NCBI GenBank assembly: GCA_963923035.1
Contig: CAWUKT010000091.1
Coordinates: forward strand, 1-28,582
DNA from: CAWUKT01 sp963923035
GTDB taxonomy: Bacteria > Bacteroidota > Bacteroidia > J057 > JADKCL01
Direction of reading: 5' to 3'
DNA length: 28,582 nt
Shown here: positions 9,694 to 18,171 of the stretch, piece after piece
How the letters are laid out: each line of letters begins with the position of its first letter
Position numbering within the stretch: position 1 is the first letter of the stretch
Translations under genes and position numbers: made by a program
Notes under the pieces: generated by a model
What the model was told of the DNA's origin: nothing
Seen by the model: only the letters and a program-made list of their open reading frames with translations
Databases searched by the model: none

Positions 9694-9719
9694 TTGCCCC
9701 GACAGTACCCCTCCATCCA

Positions 9720-10553
9720 TCAAGCCGAATCCTTGTGCCGAAAGGCAAATGCTTGTATCTCCTCTACGGCCAGTTTCAATAGTTGAGCGACCCGCTCTAT
9801 GGAGAAACCGGCTCCCAACAGGTCAAGGGCACTGTTCAGTTGGCCGAGCTTTTCTCCTCTTACCAAGCCAATTTGCTCTCCTTCCTCCATTCCCCAGAGG
9901 TAGAAAGCGTCTTTCTTTGCGTCAAATTTGAAGTCTATCGGCATACGCTTTAAAATAGTTACAACTTTAGCATCCAGTTTCCGCAGCCGGGACAGTATTT
10001 TCAGTTGCTCAAAACTGCGCTTCAGTTCGGTATCGGTTAAGTTTAAAGAGAGCAAATGAGATAATATCTGCTCTACTCCCTGTTCTGCTTTTAAGGTTCC
10101 GAAATTGCCCAGAATCCCCAAAACTGCTTCCGAAGGTTCCCTGGAGTCCAACATTTTCTGCAAACCTTGGTCCCGCATGGATAACAAGTCAAAGCCTTGG
10201 AATACTCCGGCTTCGGGAAGCTGACATTCCATTCTGGATACACCTTCTCCTAGGTAGATCACCTGGTGGATGATGGGCAGTCGGTATTTGGAATACAACA
10301 ACGCATGGTAGACGGCCATCCGTACCACCATATCAGGATCATCCCGGGATTGAAACTCCAAATGCACCAGCATCTCCTTCCACGATAAGGTTTCGGCTTT
10401 ATAAAGATGGTCGACCTGACGCTCAAAGGTGCCGGTTAAATTGGGGTCAAGGTGTTGCCAGCCAGCAAATTCCAGGCCCAAGTATTTTTTCGAATGGTGT
10501 AGGAAAAGTTGTCCGAGGCTCTCCTTGAGTACTCGGTCGAAGTCATTTGCCAT
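9720..10553 (-). CDS. Rpn-family PD-(D/E)XK nuclease-like protein
   Basis: The protein has 277 residues. The central stretch MLVHLEFQSRDDPDMVVRMA followed by VYHALLYSKYRLPIIHQVIY is the hallmark of the Rpn / YhgA-like (putative transposase) family of PD-(D/E)XK nucleases. Likely active-site residues are Asp48 and the E-x-Q pair Glu66/Gln68. The C-terminal tail with EGEQIGLVRGEKLGQ is a charged glycine-rich helix common in these proteins. Family knowledge: E. coli Rpn proteins stimulate RecA-independent recombination and cut DNA, but cellular roles in other phyla are unclear. It stands alone, convergent with gltX and divergent from the glycosidase-like gene. No inverted repeats or target duplication mark it as a mobile element. 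It is likely cytoplasmic, as there is no signal peptide. Confidence 0.85.
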   Translation of the reverse strand: MANDFDRVLKESLGQLFLHHSKKYLGLEFAGWQHLDPNLTGTFERQVDHLYKAETLSWKEMLVHLEFQSRDDPDMVVRMAVYHALLYSKYRLPIIHQVIYLGEGVSRMECQLPEAGVFQGFDLLSMRDQGLQKMLDSREPSEAVLGILGNFGTLKAEQGVEQILSHLLSLNLTDTELKRSFEQLKILSRLRKLDAKVVTILKRMPIDFKFDAKKDAFYLWGMEEGEQIGLVRGEKLGQLNSALDLLGAGFSIERVAQLLKLAVEEIQAFAFRHKDSA

Positions 10554-10796
10554 AGGTCCCCGCTTATCATTCTCACATTTATAGCTTAACTCTGCAAGTA
10601 TACATCATTTTCTTCATTCCCAGAAGCCATTTTGCAAATTTTTGTTGCATTTTCTACACTTTTCATTCTCTCTACCCCTCTTCTTTGCTATTGAGATTGT
10701 CGCTTTTTTACAATCATCCTGCCTGCCTCCCATTTAATTTAGCTCCCGATACAACCGCTATTTATTCTTTTTCCAACTATTTGATTTGCCACAATT

Positions 10797-12677
10797 ATGA
10801 TGAAAATGAGCATTTCGACCATTTGCGTTGCCCTATTTCTTCTTCCCCTTTCCCTCACCGCTCAATTCTGTACCGGAATGAATCTCCCCGAAGTGTCTCC
10901 GTGGGACGCTGGGATCTACTATGCGGATGCCTTTAAAGAAAATACCGGTTGGGCGGCCACGAGCTTTGACGGTTCGGAGCTTGGGGTGGATTCGGTGGGC
11001 AATGTCCCGGTGACAATTCCCCAACTGCCCAATGGCTATCCCACTCAGGTGCCCTTCGTGGTCAATGGGGACTCCCTCCGGGTCGCCGCCCTCTTCCTGT
11101 CCGGCATGCCGGCCCCGCAATTCTATCCCAGTGGAAACTATACCCTCACCATTGAAGTCAGCGGCGAGATTGAACTGGGGGGCGACGCCAACGGGACCTT
11201 CACCGGCCCCGGGACCTATACGGTCATTCCGACGCCCTCTGACGAGGGATTCATTCTGCGCATCCTCGAATCAGATCCCCAAAACCCCATCACGGGTGTC
11301 CATTTCTACCTGCCCAACCACGGCCCCAACGACCTCTGGAACAACCGTTTTCTGGACCTGATTCAGGATTGGGGAGTGGTGCGGTTCATGAAGCAGACCG
11401 CAACCGAGGAGAACAACATTGTCGAGTGGAATGATCGGACCACGGAAGAGTACTATACCTACTTCACGGATTCGGAAGAACCCATTGTAAGGCCGGGAAT
11501 GCCGTGGGAACACGTCATCCGCCTCGCCAACCAGGAAAATTTCCATCCCTGGATCACGATTCCGTATGCGGCCAACGACGATTACGTCGTACAGCTGGCG
11601 CGGATGTTTCGGGACAGCCTCAATCCGAATCTTCGGGTGTATCTGGAATACTCTAACGAGACCTGGAATACCATTTACCAAGGGACTTATGACTACGTGA
11701 CCACCCAGGGCCTCCAGGCGGGCTATGCCCCCGATCCATTTTCGGCCGGCCAGTTGTTCACGGTGGCCCGCTCCCTCGAGATGTTCAAAATTTGGGAGCA
11801 GGAATTTGGAGGGAGTGCTTCCAACCGAATTGTGAAAGTGCTGGCGGGACAAATGGGGCGGTACAATGCCGACCTCATCGCCCAGGGGCTCGCCAGTCCC
11901 ACGATCAACCCCGACAATGTCTCAGCCGATGCCCTGTCGTTGGCTCCCTATTTCGGGACGGAGGTCTACTCCCGACTGGATACCAACCTGTATTGCAGCT
12001 ATACGCAGGCCGATATCCTCGACAGCCTGATGGTCGAATTTGATTTGGTGATGAACGATCCCAACGAAGGCATGGTCCCCTGGCGGGAATATGCGGACTC
12101 GCTCGGCCTGATGCTGACCACCTACGAATCGGGGCAGCACCTCGCCACCGGATTCTTCGATGAGCCCGATTCCTGCGTCGTCGCCCAATTTGCGGGGCTA
12201 AACCGCAGCCAGGCAATGGAAGCACTGTACCAACGCTACGCCGAGTACCTGCGCGATACCTTTGAGGTGGATGTCGAGGTGGGGTTTGTGCTGTGGGCGA
12301 GCGAATACTACCGGGAGTACTTTGGCTTGCTGGAGAATATGTACCAGAACGAGGCGACCGCGGTCAAGTGGAACGCCTACCAGCAGTACTGGTTGCCGAG
12401 TTCGAATTGCCAGTTGCCAAATGGGGTGGAGGAAATGGAAAATGCCCCCGCGCTGACCATCTACCCCAATCCCAATACCGGCGATTGGTTGTATGTCGCG
12501 CCCGCTGAGCGGGCCCACCACGTGCAGGCCTTCGACCTGACCGGACGCAAGGTCCTCGACACCGAGGTCGAGGACGGGCGCATCCCCATCCGGCAATTGC
12601 CGGGCAACCAAATTTACCTAATCCAGGTGATCGGGCCGGAAGGCGCCTCCGCAACGCTCCGATTGCTACGGCAATAA
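10797..12677 (+). CDS. secreted glycoside-hydrolase-like protein with T9SS tail
   Basis: The protein has 626 residues. A signal peptide (CVALFLLPLSLTAQ) is followed by an N-terminal strand-rich part to about residue 165. A probable TIM-barrel-like region includes VRFMKQTATEENN, then VYLEYSNETWN at about 281-290, and FVLWASEYYREYFG near 497. The NETWN segment is typical of cellulose-binding or glycosidase-like proteins and its Glu could be an acid/base residue, but I cannot assign a GH family. The last 75 residues begin LTIYPNPNTGDWLYVAP and have the layout of the type A Por (T9SS) sorting domain, so the protein is predicted to be exported across the outer membrane and attached or released. 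The first of several near ATGs is used; the second or third is equally possible. A shared terminator follows. Confidence 0.88.
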   Translation: MMKMSISTICVALFLLPLSLTAQFCTGMNLPEVSPWDAGIYYADAFKENTGWAATSFDGSELGVDSVGNVPVTIPQLPNGYPTQVPFVVNGDSLRVAALFLSGMPAPQFYPSGNYTLTIEVSGEIELGGDANGTFTGPGTYTVIPTPSDEGFILRILESDPQNPITGVHFYLPNHGPNDLWNNRFLDLIQDWGVVRFMKQTATEENNIVEWNDRTTEEYYTYFTDSEEPIVRPGMPWEHVIRLANQENFHPWITIPYAANDDYVVQLARMFRDSLNPNLRVYLEYSNETWNTIYQGTYDYVTTQGLQAGYAPDPFSAGQLFTVARSLEMFKIWEQEFGGSASNRIVKVLAGQMGRYNADLIAQGLASPTINPDNVSADALSLAPYFGTEVYSRLDTNLYCSYTQADILDSLMVEFDLVMNDPNEGMVPWREYADSLGLMLTTYESGQHLATGFFDEPDSCVVAQFAGLNRSQAMEALYQRYAEYLRDTFEVDVEVGFVLWASEYYREYFGLLENMYQNEATAVKWNAYQQYWLPSSNCQLPNGVEEMENAPALTIYPNPNTGDWLYVAPAERAHHVQAFDLTGRKVLDTEVEDGRIPIRQLPGNQIYLIQVIGPEGASATLRLLRQ

Positions 12678-12707
12678 AACAAGGCCTGAAAAGGCAAGAT
12701 GCTGAAA

Positions 12708-12743
12708 AAGAAAGCCGCGCCCTCGGAAGGACGCGGCTTTTTT
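12708..12743. terminator. bidirectional terminator between convergent genes
   Basis: A 9-bp perfect stem AAAGCCGCG / CGCGGCTTT (12711-12719 and 12732-12740) has TTT on the plus side and CTTTTTC on the minus side. It serves both the glycosidase-like gene and the leftward fbp-pspA group. Confidence 0.85.
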
Positions 12744-12763
12744 AAGTCTTTATACGGAGAGGA

Positions 12764-13237
12764 TCAGGTATCCAACATGCCCCGGCGGGGACCGTCGTGG
12801 GCGCTTTCATCCGCCTCTTCTTCTTTTTCCGTGACCTCCCCTTCTTCCGTGACCTCCACGCTGAGCAATCCGCCCCGCGCTTCGGCTTCCATTTCTTCTT
12901 TCATTTTCCGAACCATCTCTTCGGCCGCCAATTTCTGCATCTCGGCTTCGCTCATTTGGAACCGGGCTTCTTCATCCGCCTTTTCCGCTTCCAGTTTTGC
13001 GCTTTCGATGGCCATTTCTGTGCGGGCCTCGTTGAAGGCAGTCTCCTGGTTCAACTTGTCGATCCAATCCTGGGTATCGTCCTCAGGATTCATCTGATCG
13101 AGGGCCTGGTTGATGCTTTGCATCCGCCGGAGTCCCTTGACTTTATCGAGAAATTCCTTGCGTTCCCGCAGTTCTTTTTTGTACTGCTCTTTCATGCGAC
13201 GGCGTTTTTCTTCGCCGGAAAGGTGCTTTTCGTCCAT
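12764..13237 (-). CDS. PspA-related coiled-coil protein (short paralogue)
   Basis: The protein has 157 residues, nearly all charged helix: many Lys, Arg and Glu at the N-terminus and a Glu-rich C-terminus (EEGEVTEKEEEADESAHDG). It has no signal peptide or membrane segment. Its middle (LNQETAFNEARTEMAIES) matches the neighbouring PspA protein (LNEQTAHNEARMEMALDS) at 12 of 18 positions. The flanking helices can be laid side by side, so it looks like a partial duplicate of the C-terminal half of PspA, lacking the membrane-binding N-terminal helix. I chose the ATG at 13237; a TTG four codons upstream keeps the frame. It lies downstream of pspA in the same direction, behind a hairpin that may reduce its transcription. 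A likely role as PspA partner or modulator is inference only. Confidence 0.85.
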   Translation of the reverse strand: MDEKHLSGEEKRRRMKEQYKKELRERKEFLDKVKGLRRMQSINQALDQMNPEDDTQDWIDKLNQETAFNEARTEMAIESAKLEAEKADEEARFQMSEAEMQKLAAEEMVRKMKEEMEAEARGGLLSVEVTEEGEVTEKEEEADESAHDGPRRGMLDT

Positions 13238-13261
13238 GGCCAATGACAATTGGGAGAGATG

Positions 13262-13301
13262 AAATAAAAGAGGGCGTGACAGTCTGACCGACTACCACGC
13301 C
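13262..13301 (-). terminator. intercistronic hairpin, possible attenuator
   Basis: GGCGTG (13273-13278) pairs with CACGCC (13296-13301), with an inner AGTC/GACT stem around loop TGACC. On the minus strand CTCTTTTATTT follows. It sits between pspA and the short paralogue, so it could end or attenuate pspA transcription. Confidence 0.55.
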
Positions 13302-13320
13302 TGTATCAAATCTGAATAAA

Positions 13321-14055
13321 TCAGGTGGTTGCGTCTTTGTTCGCCGTGCCAGTGGATTCGGTGCCAGAGCCAGAGCTGATCTCGTTGGTACCGCCGCCTT
13401 CCATCTCCATCTTGAACTGGTTGACCAGTTCCATCGCGCGGAGCTTTTCGGCTTCTTCTTCCAACTTGTACTGCTCGGTATCGACAGAATCGAGGGCCAT
13501 TTCCATGCGGGCTTCATTGTGAGCGGTCTGCTCGTTGAGGCGTCCGATCATCTCATCGTGGGTCTGATCGAGGCCACCAACTTCAAATTGCTCCATGGTA
13601 TCGGCAATTTTGGACTGCCACTGAGCCCGCTCATGGGCGCGCAGCGCTTCTTTGGCCTCGTTGATTTTGCGCTCTTTCTCACGCATAAAGGCCTTCTTGA
13701 CTTCCAGGCTCTTTTCGTAGGCCTGAACCGCAGTCATGTGTTGCTCTTTGGTTTGAGCGTAGTGGGCGCGGGTAGATTCCAAACGAACCGCGTAGTTAGC
13801 GGCAATATCGTCGCGACCGCCTTTGATGGCGGCTTTCATTTTATTGACCAGATCTCTTTGCTCACGATCGTACTTCTTCATTTCCTTATCAAGCAGCATT
13901 ACATTGGCCTTTACCGTGGCAATGCTTTGGTTCATCTTCGGAACCTGGTCGTTCATTTCCCGGATATTCTGTTCCAGGATTAATTTGGGGTCTTCGATCG
14001 CGCTGACGGCGCTGCCGAACAATGCTTTAATAGCGCGTACAAATCTTTTCCACAT
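13321..14055 (-). CDS. pspA: PspA/IM30 family membrane-stress protein
   Basis: The protein has 244 residues, close to the usual 220-260. It starts with an amphipathic helix (MWKRFVRAIKALFGSAVSAI) followed by EDPKLILEQNIREM, the characteristic start of PspA/IM30. The rest is almost continuous coiled coil to about residue 215, then a Gly/Ser/Thr-rich tail. Family knowledge: these proteins bind stressed inner-membrane patches through the N-terminal helix and form ESCRT-III-like rods or rings. No pspB, pspC or pspF gene is near. It starts 13 bp after the fbp stop, so it is probably co-transcribed with fbp, and is followed by a hairpin and the short paralogue. The symbol is given by family; orthology to E. 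coli pspA versus vipp1 cannot be decided here. Confidence 0.92.
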   Translation of the reverse strand: MWKRFVRAIKALFGSAVSAIEDPKLILEQNIREMNDQVPKMNQSIATVKANVMLLDKEMKKYDREQRDLVNKMKAAIKGGRDDIAANYAVRLESTRAHYAQTKEQHMTAVQAYEKSLEVKKAFMREKERKINEAKEALRAHERAQWQSKIADTMEQFEVGGLDQTHDEMIGRLNEQTAHNEARMEMALDSVDTEQYKLEEEAEKLRAMELVNQFKMEMEGGGTNEISSGSGTESTGTANKDATT

Positions 14056-14068
14056 AGCGGATGGTATT

Positions 14069-15112
<1,044 letters not shown>

Positions 15113-15134
15113 GTTATTGGTTTCCGCTTTTACG

Positions 15135-15142
15135 CAAATATA
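15135..15142 (-). promoter_or_regulatory. candidate -7 promoter element for fbp-pspA
   Basis: On the minus strand this reads TATATTTG, an exact TAnnTTTG match, 22 bp before the fbp ATG. No TTTG is visible at -33. Confidence 0.5.
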
Positions 15143-15283
15143 TAAAAATCCCCGGCTCCGTGTACAGAGATGACATTTGTAACAGAATTGCCCGGGCTCC
15201 TTTGTCCTTTGCCCCCCTTTTTCCTACCTTATTCCCATTATCTGTCTATTGTTTTCGTCTTTCAAGACCATTTAGTACCGACT

Positions 15284-15691
15284 ATGCGAAAAAAAATTCT
15301 GATTGTTGCCAGCCCTCTGGTCATGCTCCTTTTGCTGGTGGCATGTACGTCCAACAGCGTGGATGACCTCCGGGAAGACATCAACCCTTGCGACACAGTG
15401 ACGGCTACCTTTGATGGCGCTGTCAGTACCATCATTGAAATGAACTGTGGGACCAACCGCAATTCAGACCCGGCGGTAGGATGCCACGAAGTTGGAAACG
15501 GATTTCGGTGGGAATTCACCGGATACACCCAGGTCAAGTCACTGGTAGATGCAGGTCGGATCCAGGCCCGCGCGCTGAGCAGTACGCCCACGATGCCGCC
15601 GAGCTTCGCCACCAACCCCGCCGGAGCCCTCTCCGATTGCGACAAAACCATTCTTCAGAATTGGATCGACGCTGGAGCTCCCGAAAACTAA
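15284..15691 (+). CDS. cytochrome-c-like lipoprotein with stretched CXnCH motif
   Basis: The protein has 135 residues. A lipoprotein signal (MRKKILIVASPLVMLLLLVAC) gives lipidated Cys21. The remainder follows the layout of small Bacteroidota c-type cytochrome lipoproteins: CDTVTATFDGAVSTIIEMNC, then GCHEVG, a YTQVKSLVDAGRIQAR segment, TMPPSF with a possible Met104 ligand, and an ending in LSDCDKTILQNWIDAGAPEN. In the family the heme site is normally CxxCH. Here the two cysteines (Cys55 and Cys67-His68) are separated by 11 residues, so covalent heme attachment is doubtful. The ATG at 15284 was chosen because it begins the lipoprotein signal, although the frame is open upstream. It is followed 29 bp later by a DUF5777 gene, a pairing that suggests a shared envelope function. 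It is probably anchored in a membrane facing the periplasm. Confidence 0.85.
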   Translation: MRKKILIVASPLVMLLLLVACTSNSVDDLREDINPCDTVTATFDGAVSTIIEMNCGTNRNSDPAVGCHEVGNGFRWEFTGYTQVKSLVDAGRIQARALSSTPTMPPSFATNPAGALSDCDKTILQNWIDAGAPEN

Positions 15692-15720
15692 TCTTTCCCC
15701 CCTATCTGCTGCCAAATCCC

Positions 15721-16572
15721 ATGAAAAAAATATTACTCCTCTTTTTCATTACGCTGTCGTTTGTCTCCATGCAAGCCCAGGACAGCCAACCGGTGCAGGA
15801 AGTCTTCAACGGCACCCGCGCCATCAACCTCATGACCACCACCCAGGTCGGCAAGAAAGTCCTTGCTTACCGCATCTCTCACCGCTTTGGCCCCCTCAAT
15901 TCGGGTGGCTATGAATTCTTCGGGCTCGACGGCCCCGCCAATATCTCGATTGCCCTGGACTGGGGATTTCGGGACGATTTGATGGTGGGAATTGCGCGGG
16001 ATGGTATGGGAAAACTGTACAATGGCTTCGTCAAGTACAATGTGCTGGACCAAACCCAGGACGGGAGCATGCCGGTGACGGTCTCGCTTTACAGCCGCGC
16101 CAATATGACGTCGTTGCGGGACGATGCAGCCGTGCTCAATGGCTTCGACCGCTACGACAATTTCGCCCACCGCATGAGCTATATCACCCAGGTCCTGGTG
16201 TCCCGCAAGTTTGGCGAGCGGATTTCGGTCCAAATCGCGCCGACCTGGATCCACCACAACCTGGTGGACACCGAGCAGGACGGCAATGACATGTTTGGCA
16301 TCTCCGCCGTCGGCCAATTCAAGTTCACGAAGCGGTTTGGGATCAGCGCCGAGTATACCTACCTGGTAAATGACTACTCCGCCGTGGCCGATCGCTATCA
16401 CCACAGCGCCGGCATTGGCTTCGACATCGTTACCGGAGGCCACGTCTTCCAGCTCTGCCTGGTGAACAGCGCCCCGATCAACGATGCCTTCGCGGTTCCC
16501 TATACGTTCAGCGATTGGTTGGACGGGGACATCCGACTCGGATTCAACATCTCGCGGAAGTTCTGGTTCTAG
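15721..16572 (+). CDS. DUF5777 family outer-membrane beta-barrel protein
   Basis: The protein has 283 residues. A signal peptide (MKKILLLFFITLSFVSMQAQ) precedes a mature part with the DUF5777 layout: VFNGTRAINLMTTTQVG, then YRISHRFGPLNSGGYEFFGL with SIALDWGFRDDLMVGIARD, and a C-terminal strand ending in RKFWF. Alternating aromatic strands and a terminal Phe indicate an outer-membrane beta-barrel. The function of the family is not known to me; members often neighbour cytochrome-like lipoproteins and YceI-type proteins. The start is the ATG at 15721, directly before the signal peptide; the frame extends upstream over the previous gene but in a different frame, so that extension is not real. It is co-transcribed with the lipoprotein upstream (29 bp gap) and followed by a strong terminator. 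Confidence 0.9.
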   Translation: MKKILLLFFITLSFVSMQAQDSQPVQEVFNGTRAINLMTTTQVGKKVLAYRISHRFGPLNSGGYEFFGLDGPANISIALDWGFRDDLMVGIARDGMGKLYNGFVKYNVLDQTQDGSMPVTVSLYSRANMTSLRDDAAVLNGFDRYDNFAHRMSYITQVLVSRKFGERISVQIAPTWIHHNLVDTEQDGNDMFGISAVGQFKFTKRFGISAEYTYLVNDYSAVADRYHHSAGIGFDIVTGGHVFQLCLVNSAPINDAFAVPYTFSDWLDGDIRLGFNISRKFWF

Positions 16573-16592
16573 GAAAATCAAGTCCATTTCAG

Positions 16593-16633
16593 TGCGGCCA
16601 TCTTCTCTTCGGAGGGGATGGCCGCAGCCATTT
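16593..16633 (+). terminator. terminator after the DUF5777 gene
   Basis: A 10-bp perfect stem TGCGGCCATC / GATGGCCGCA (16593-16602 and 16617-16626) has a 14-nt loop, followed by GCCATTTTG. The T-tract is short but the stem is strong. Confidence 0.75.
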
Positions 16634-16844
16634 TGAGGGGTCAAAAAGGGGCGGATTTTATCCAGCTGATTTCCAGTGATTTAAAATTATATTTTATTTT
16701 TTCCAACTTTTCCCAAATCTATGACAAGGGATGTCAAGGGTCGGGTGCATATTTGTATTGTAGCAAAGGGGAAACAACGACACTCCATCAGCGAATCTCC
16801 GGCTACTTTTTTATCACTCTTTTTACAAACTAACAAACCTTTAC

Positions 16845-17435
16845 ATGGCTAGCATTTATGCAACCACCCACAACGAGGCAATGAACTTCATTTTCGACCG
16901 CCTCGAAACTTACCCCCGCACCGACCGCGAAAGCGTTGTGATGGGCATCTATGGCGACTTCTGTACCGGACGGGGCATTCCCTTCCCGATCGGGACCACT
17001 TTGCCGACTTTCCCGGAAGATTTCAAAGACGTTGACCTGTACGGAATGATCCAGGAACAAGTCGGTTCGGAAGCCCTCCAGGCCGAAGGCCGCAAATTGA
17101 TCGATCTCATCCTTCAGCAATTGCCTTACAATCCCTTTGAAGAAGGTGTGAAAGCCCTTCGGAAGGAAGCAAAAGGCAATCTGAGTGCCGATGATTTCTC
17201 CAAGTACAATGATGCCGCCGCAGTGGCCCTCCAAAGTCATCAGCTCTACATTTCTGAATCCGGCGAAGCGACCGATTTTGTGGCCAAGGCTGCAAATACG
17301 GGTGGCAGCAACGGTGAAGAAGCCCGCTCCATCAACTGGTGGAAAGTCGGCGGCTGTGACGTTGTCGGCGGTCTCGTGAGCGGTGGCGCTGGCGCCCTCG
17401 GTGCCTCTGCCATCTCCGTGATCATGCAGTGGTAA
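16845..17435 (+). CDS. unrecognised protein with glycine-rich hydrophobic C-terminus
   Basis: The protein has 196 residues and I do not recognise its family. It has no signal peptide. Residues 1-160 are soluble and mixed (MASIYATTHNEAMNFIFDRL, later DLYGMIQEQVGSEALQAEGR). The last 33 residues, from NWWKVGGCDVVGG through SGGAGALGAS to SVIMQW, form a glycine-zipper-like hydrophobic tail with paired glycines, bounded by tryptophans. Such tails occur in membrane-inserting peptides and in bacteriocin-like proteins with GG motifs, but no peptidase or ABC exporter is adjacent, so no role is assigned. A 5' leader of about 90 nt is possible, with CATATTTG (one mismatch to TAnnTTTG) at 16748-16755. It has its own terminator. 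Confidence 0.8.
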   Translation: MASIYATTHNEAMNFIFDRLETYPRTDRESVVMGIYGDFCTGRGIPFPIGTTLPTFPEDFKDVDLYGMIQEQVGSEALQAEGRKLIDLILQQLPYNPFEEGVKALRKEAKGNLSADDFSKYNDAAAVALQSHQLYISESGEATDFVAKAANTGGSNGEEARSINWWKVGGCDVVGGLVSGGAGALGASAISVIMQW

Positions 17436-17464
17436 GCCCCTCGGGTGCATTTCCATGCCTACAG

Positions 17465-17498
17465 CCCTCGCCCGTTTTCGGGCGGGGGCGACCTTTTT
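17465..17498 (+). terminator. terminator after the glycine-tailed gene
   Basis: CCCTCGCCCG pairs with CGGGCGGGGG (one T-G wobble) around loop TTTT, followed by CGACCTTTTTAG. It begins 30 bp past the stop at 17435. Confidence 0.85.
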
Positions 17499-17619
17499 AG
17501 TCGTATTCCTTCCTATTCTCCCCATTAATTTTCATTTATTCCCGGCCCCTCTCACTTCTGGCATCTATATTGCTGCCAAAACTGCGTCTATTTTTATCAT
17601 ACAAACCATATTTAACCCT

Positions 17620-18066
17620 ATGAACAGTTTACGACTCACTCTCTTTCTCTTTTTGATGGGCCTCATGGTCACCCCCGCCATGGCCGGAAGTATCCCCACC
17701 GAACCTTCCAAGGAACAAGCCCTCCTCACCGCTTACCAAACCCTCCTCAACCCCAACAGCTCCAAGGACGATGTCCGCGAAGCTCGCCGCTCGCTCCGTC
17801 AGCACCTGACCTTCAAGGAACGGGTCGCCGTCAAAGCCGCGGTCGGCATCCAGAAGAAGACCCGCACCAATGGCAGAAGCCAAATCGTCGCGGCCCTGCT
17901 GTGTTTTTTCCTCGGCGGACTCGGTGTCCACCGCTTCTACCTTGGCTATACCGGCATCGGCGTCATCCAATTGCTCACGGCCGGTGGATTCTTCATCTGG
18001 GCCTTCATCGATTTTATCCGCATCTGCGTCGGTGATTTGGGACCGAAGTACGATTCGTACTATTGA
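17620..18066 (+). CDS. TM2-domain membrane protein with signal peptide
   Basis: The protein has 148 residues. An N-terminal signal sequence (SLRLTLFLFLMGLMVTPAMAG) is followed by a charged helical stretch to about residue 85. A TM2 domain follows at about 86-138: RSQIVAALLCFFLGGLGVHR, then FYLGYTGIGVIQLL and FIWAFIDFIRI, with the conserved G-HRFYLG turn between two membrane helices. TM2 proteins are widespread and poorly characterised. The ATG at 17620 was chosen because it starts the signal sequence; the frame is open upstream over the previous terminator. TATTTTTA (one mismatch to TAnnTTTG) lies 24 bp upstream. It probably sits in the inner membrane with the helical part in the periplasm. 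Confidence 0.88.
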   Translation: MNSLRLTLFLFLMGLMVTPAMAGSIPTEPSKEQALLTAYQTLLNPNSSKDDVREARRSLRQHLTFKERVAVKAAVGIQKKTRTNGRSQIVAALLCFFLGGLGVHRFYLGYTGIGVIQLLTAGGFFIWAFIDFIRICVGDLGPKYDSYY

Positions 18067-18093
18067 TCTCCGGATCAATCCCCCCCCCACAAC

Positions 18094-18121
18094 CCAAAAG
18101 GCCCGGCAATCCGCCGGGCCT
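18094..18121 (-). terminator. terminator of the sigma-FecR-receptor-lipoprotein operon
   Basis: A 9-bp perfect stem AGGCCCGGC / GCCGGGCCT (18099-18107 and 18113-18121) has loop AATCC. On the minus strand TTTTGGG follows. The leftward operon ends at 18172 and the TM2 gene ends at 18066, so it may serve both. Confidence 0.65.
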
Positions 18122-18171
18122 CTTGGCTATACACAAGTTTTCAAGCCACAGGCAACTCTACTCCCCGCCCA

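Noticed and set aside
9720..10553. Insertion sequence around the Rpn-like gene
   Set aside because: Despite the family's 'putative transposase' label, I find no terminal inverted repeats or target duplication, and the neighbours have normal intergenic spacing.
16618..16833. 71-codon frame after the DUF5777 terminator
   Set aside because: It starts inside the terminator stem, has no ribosome-binding context or family similarity, and covers the probable leader of the next gene.
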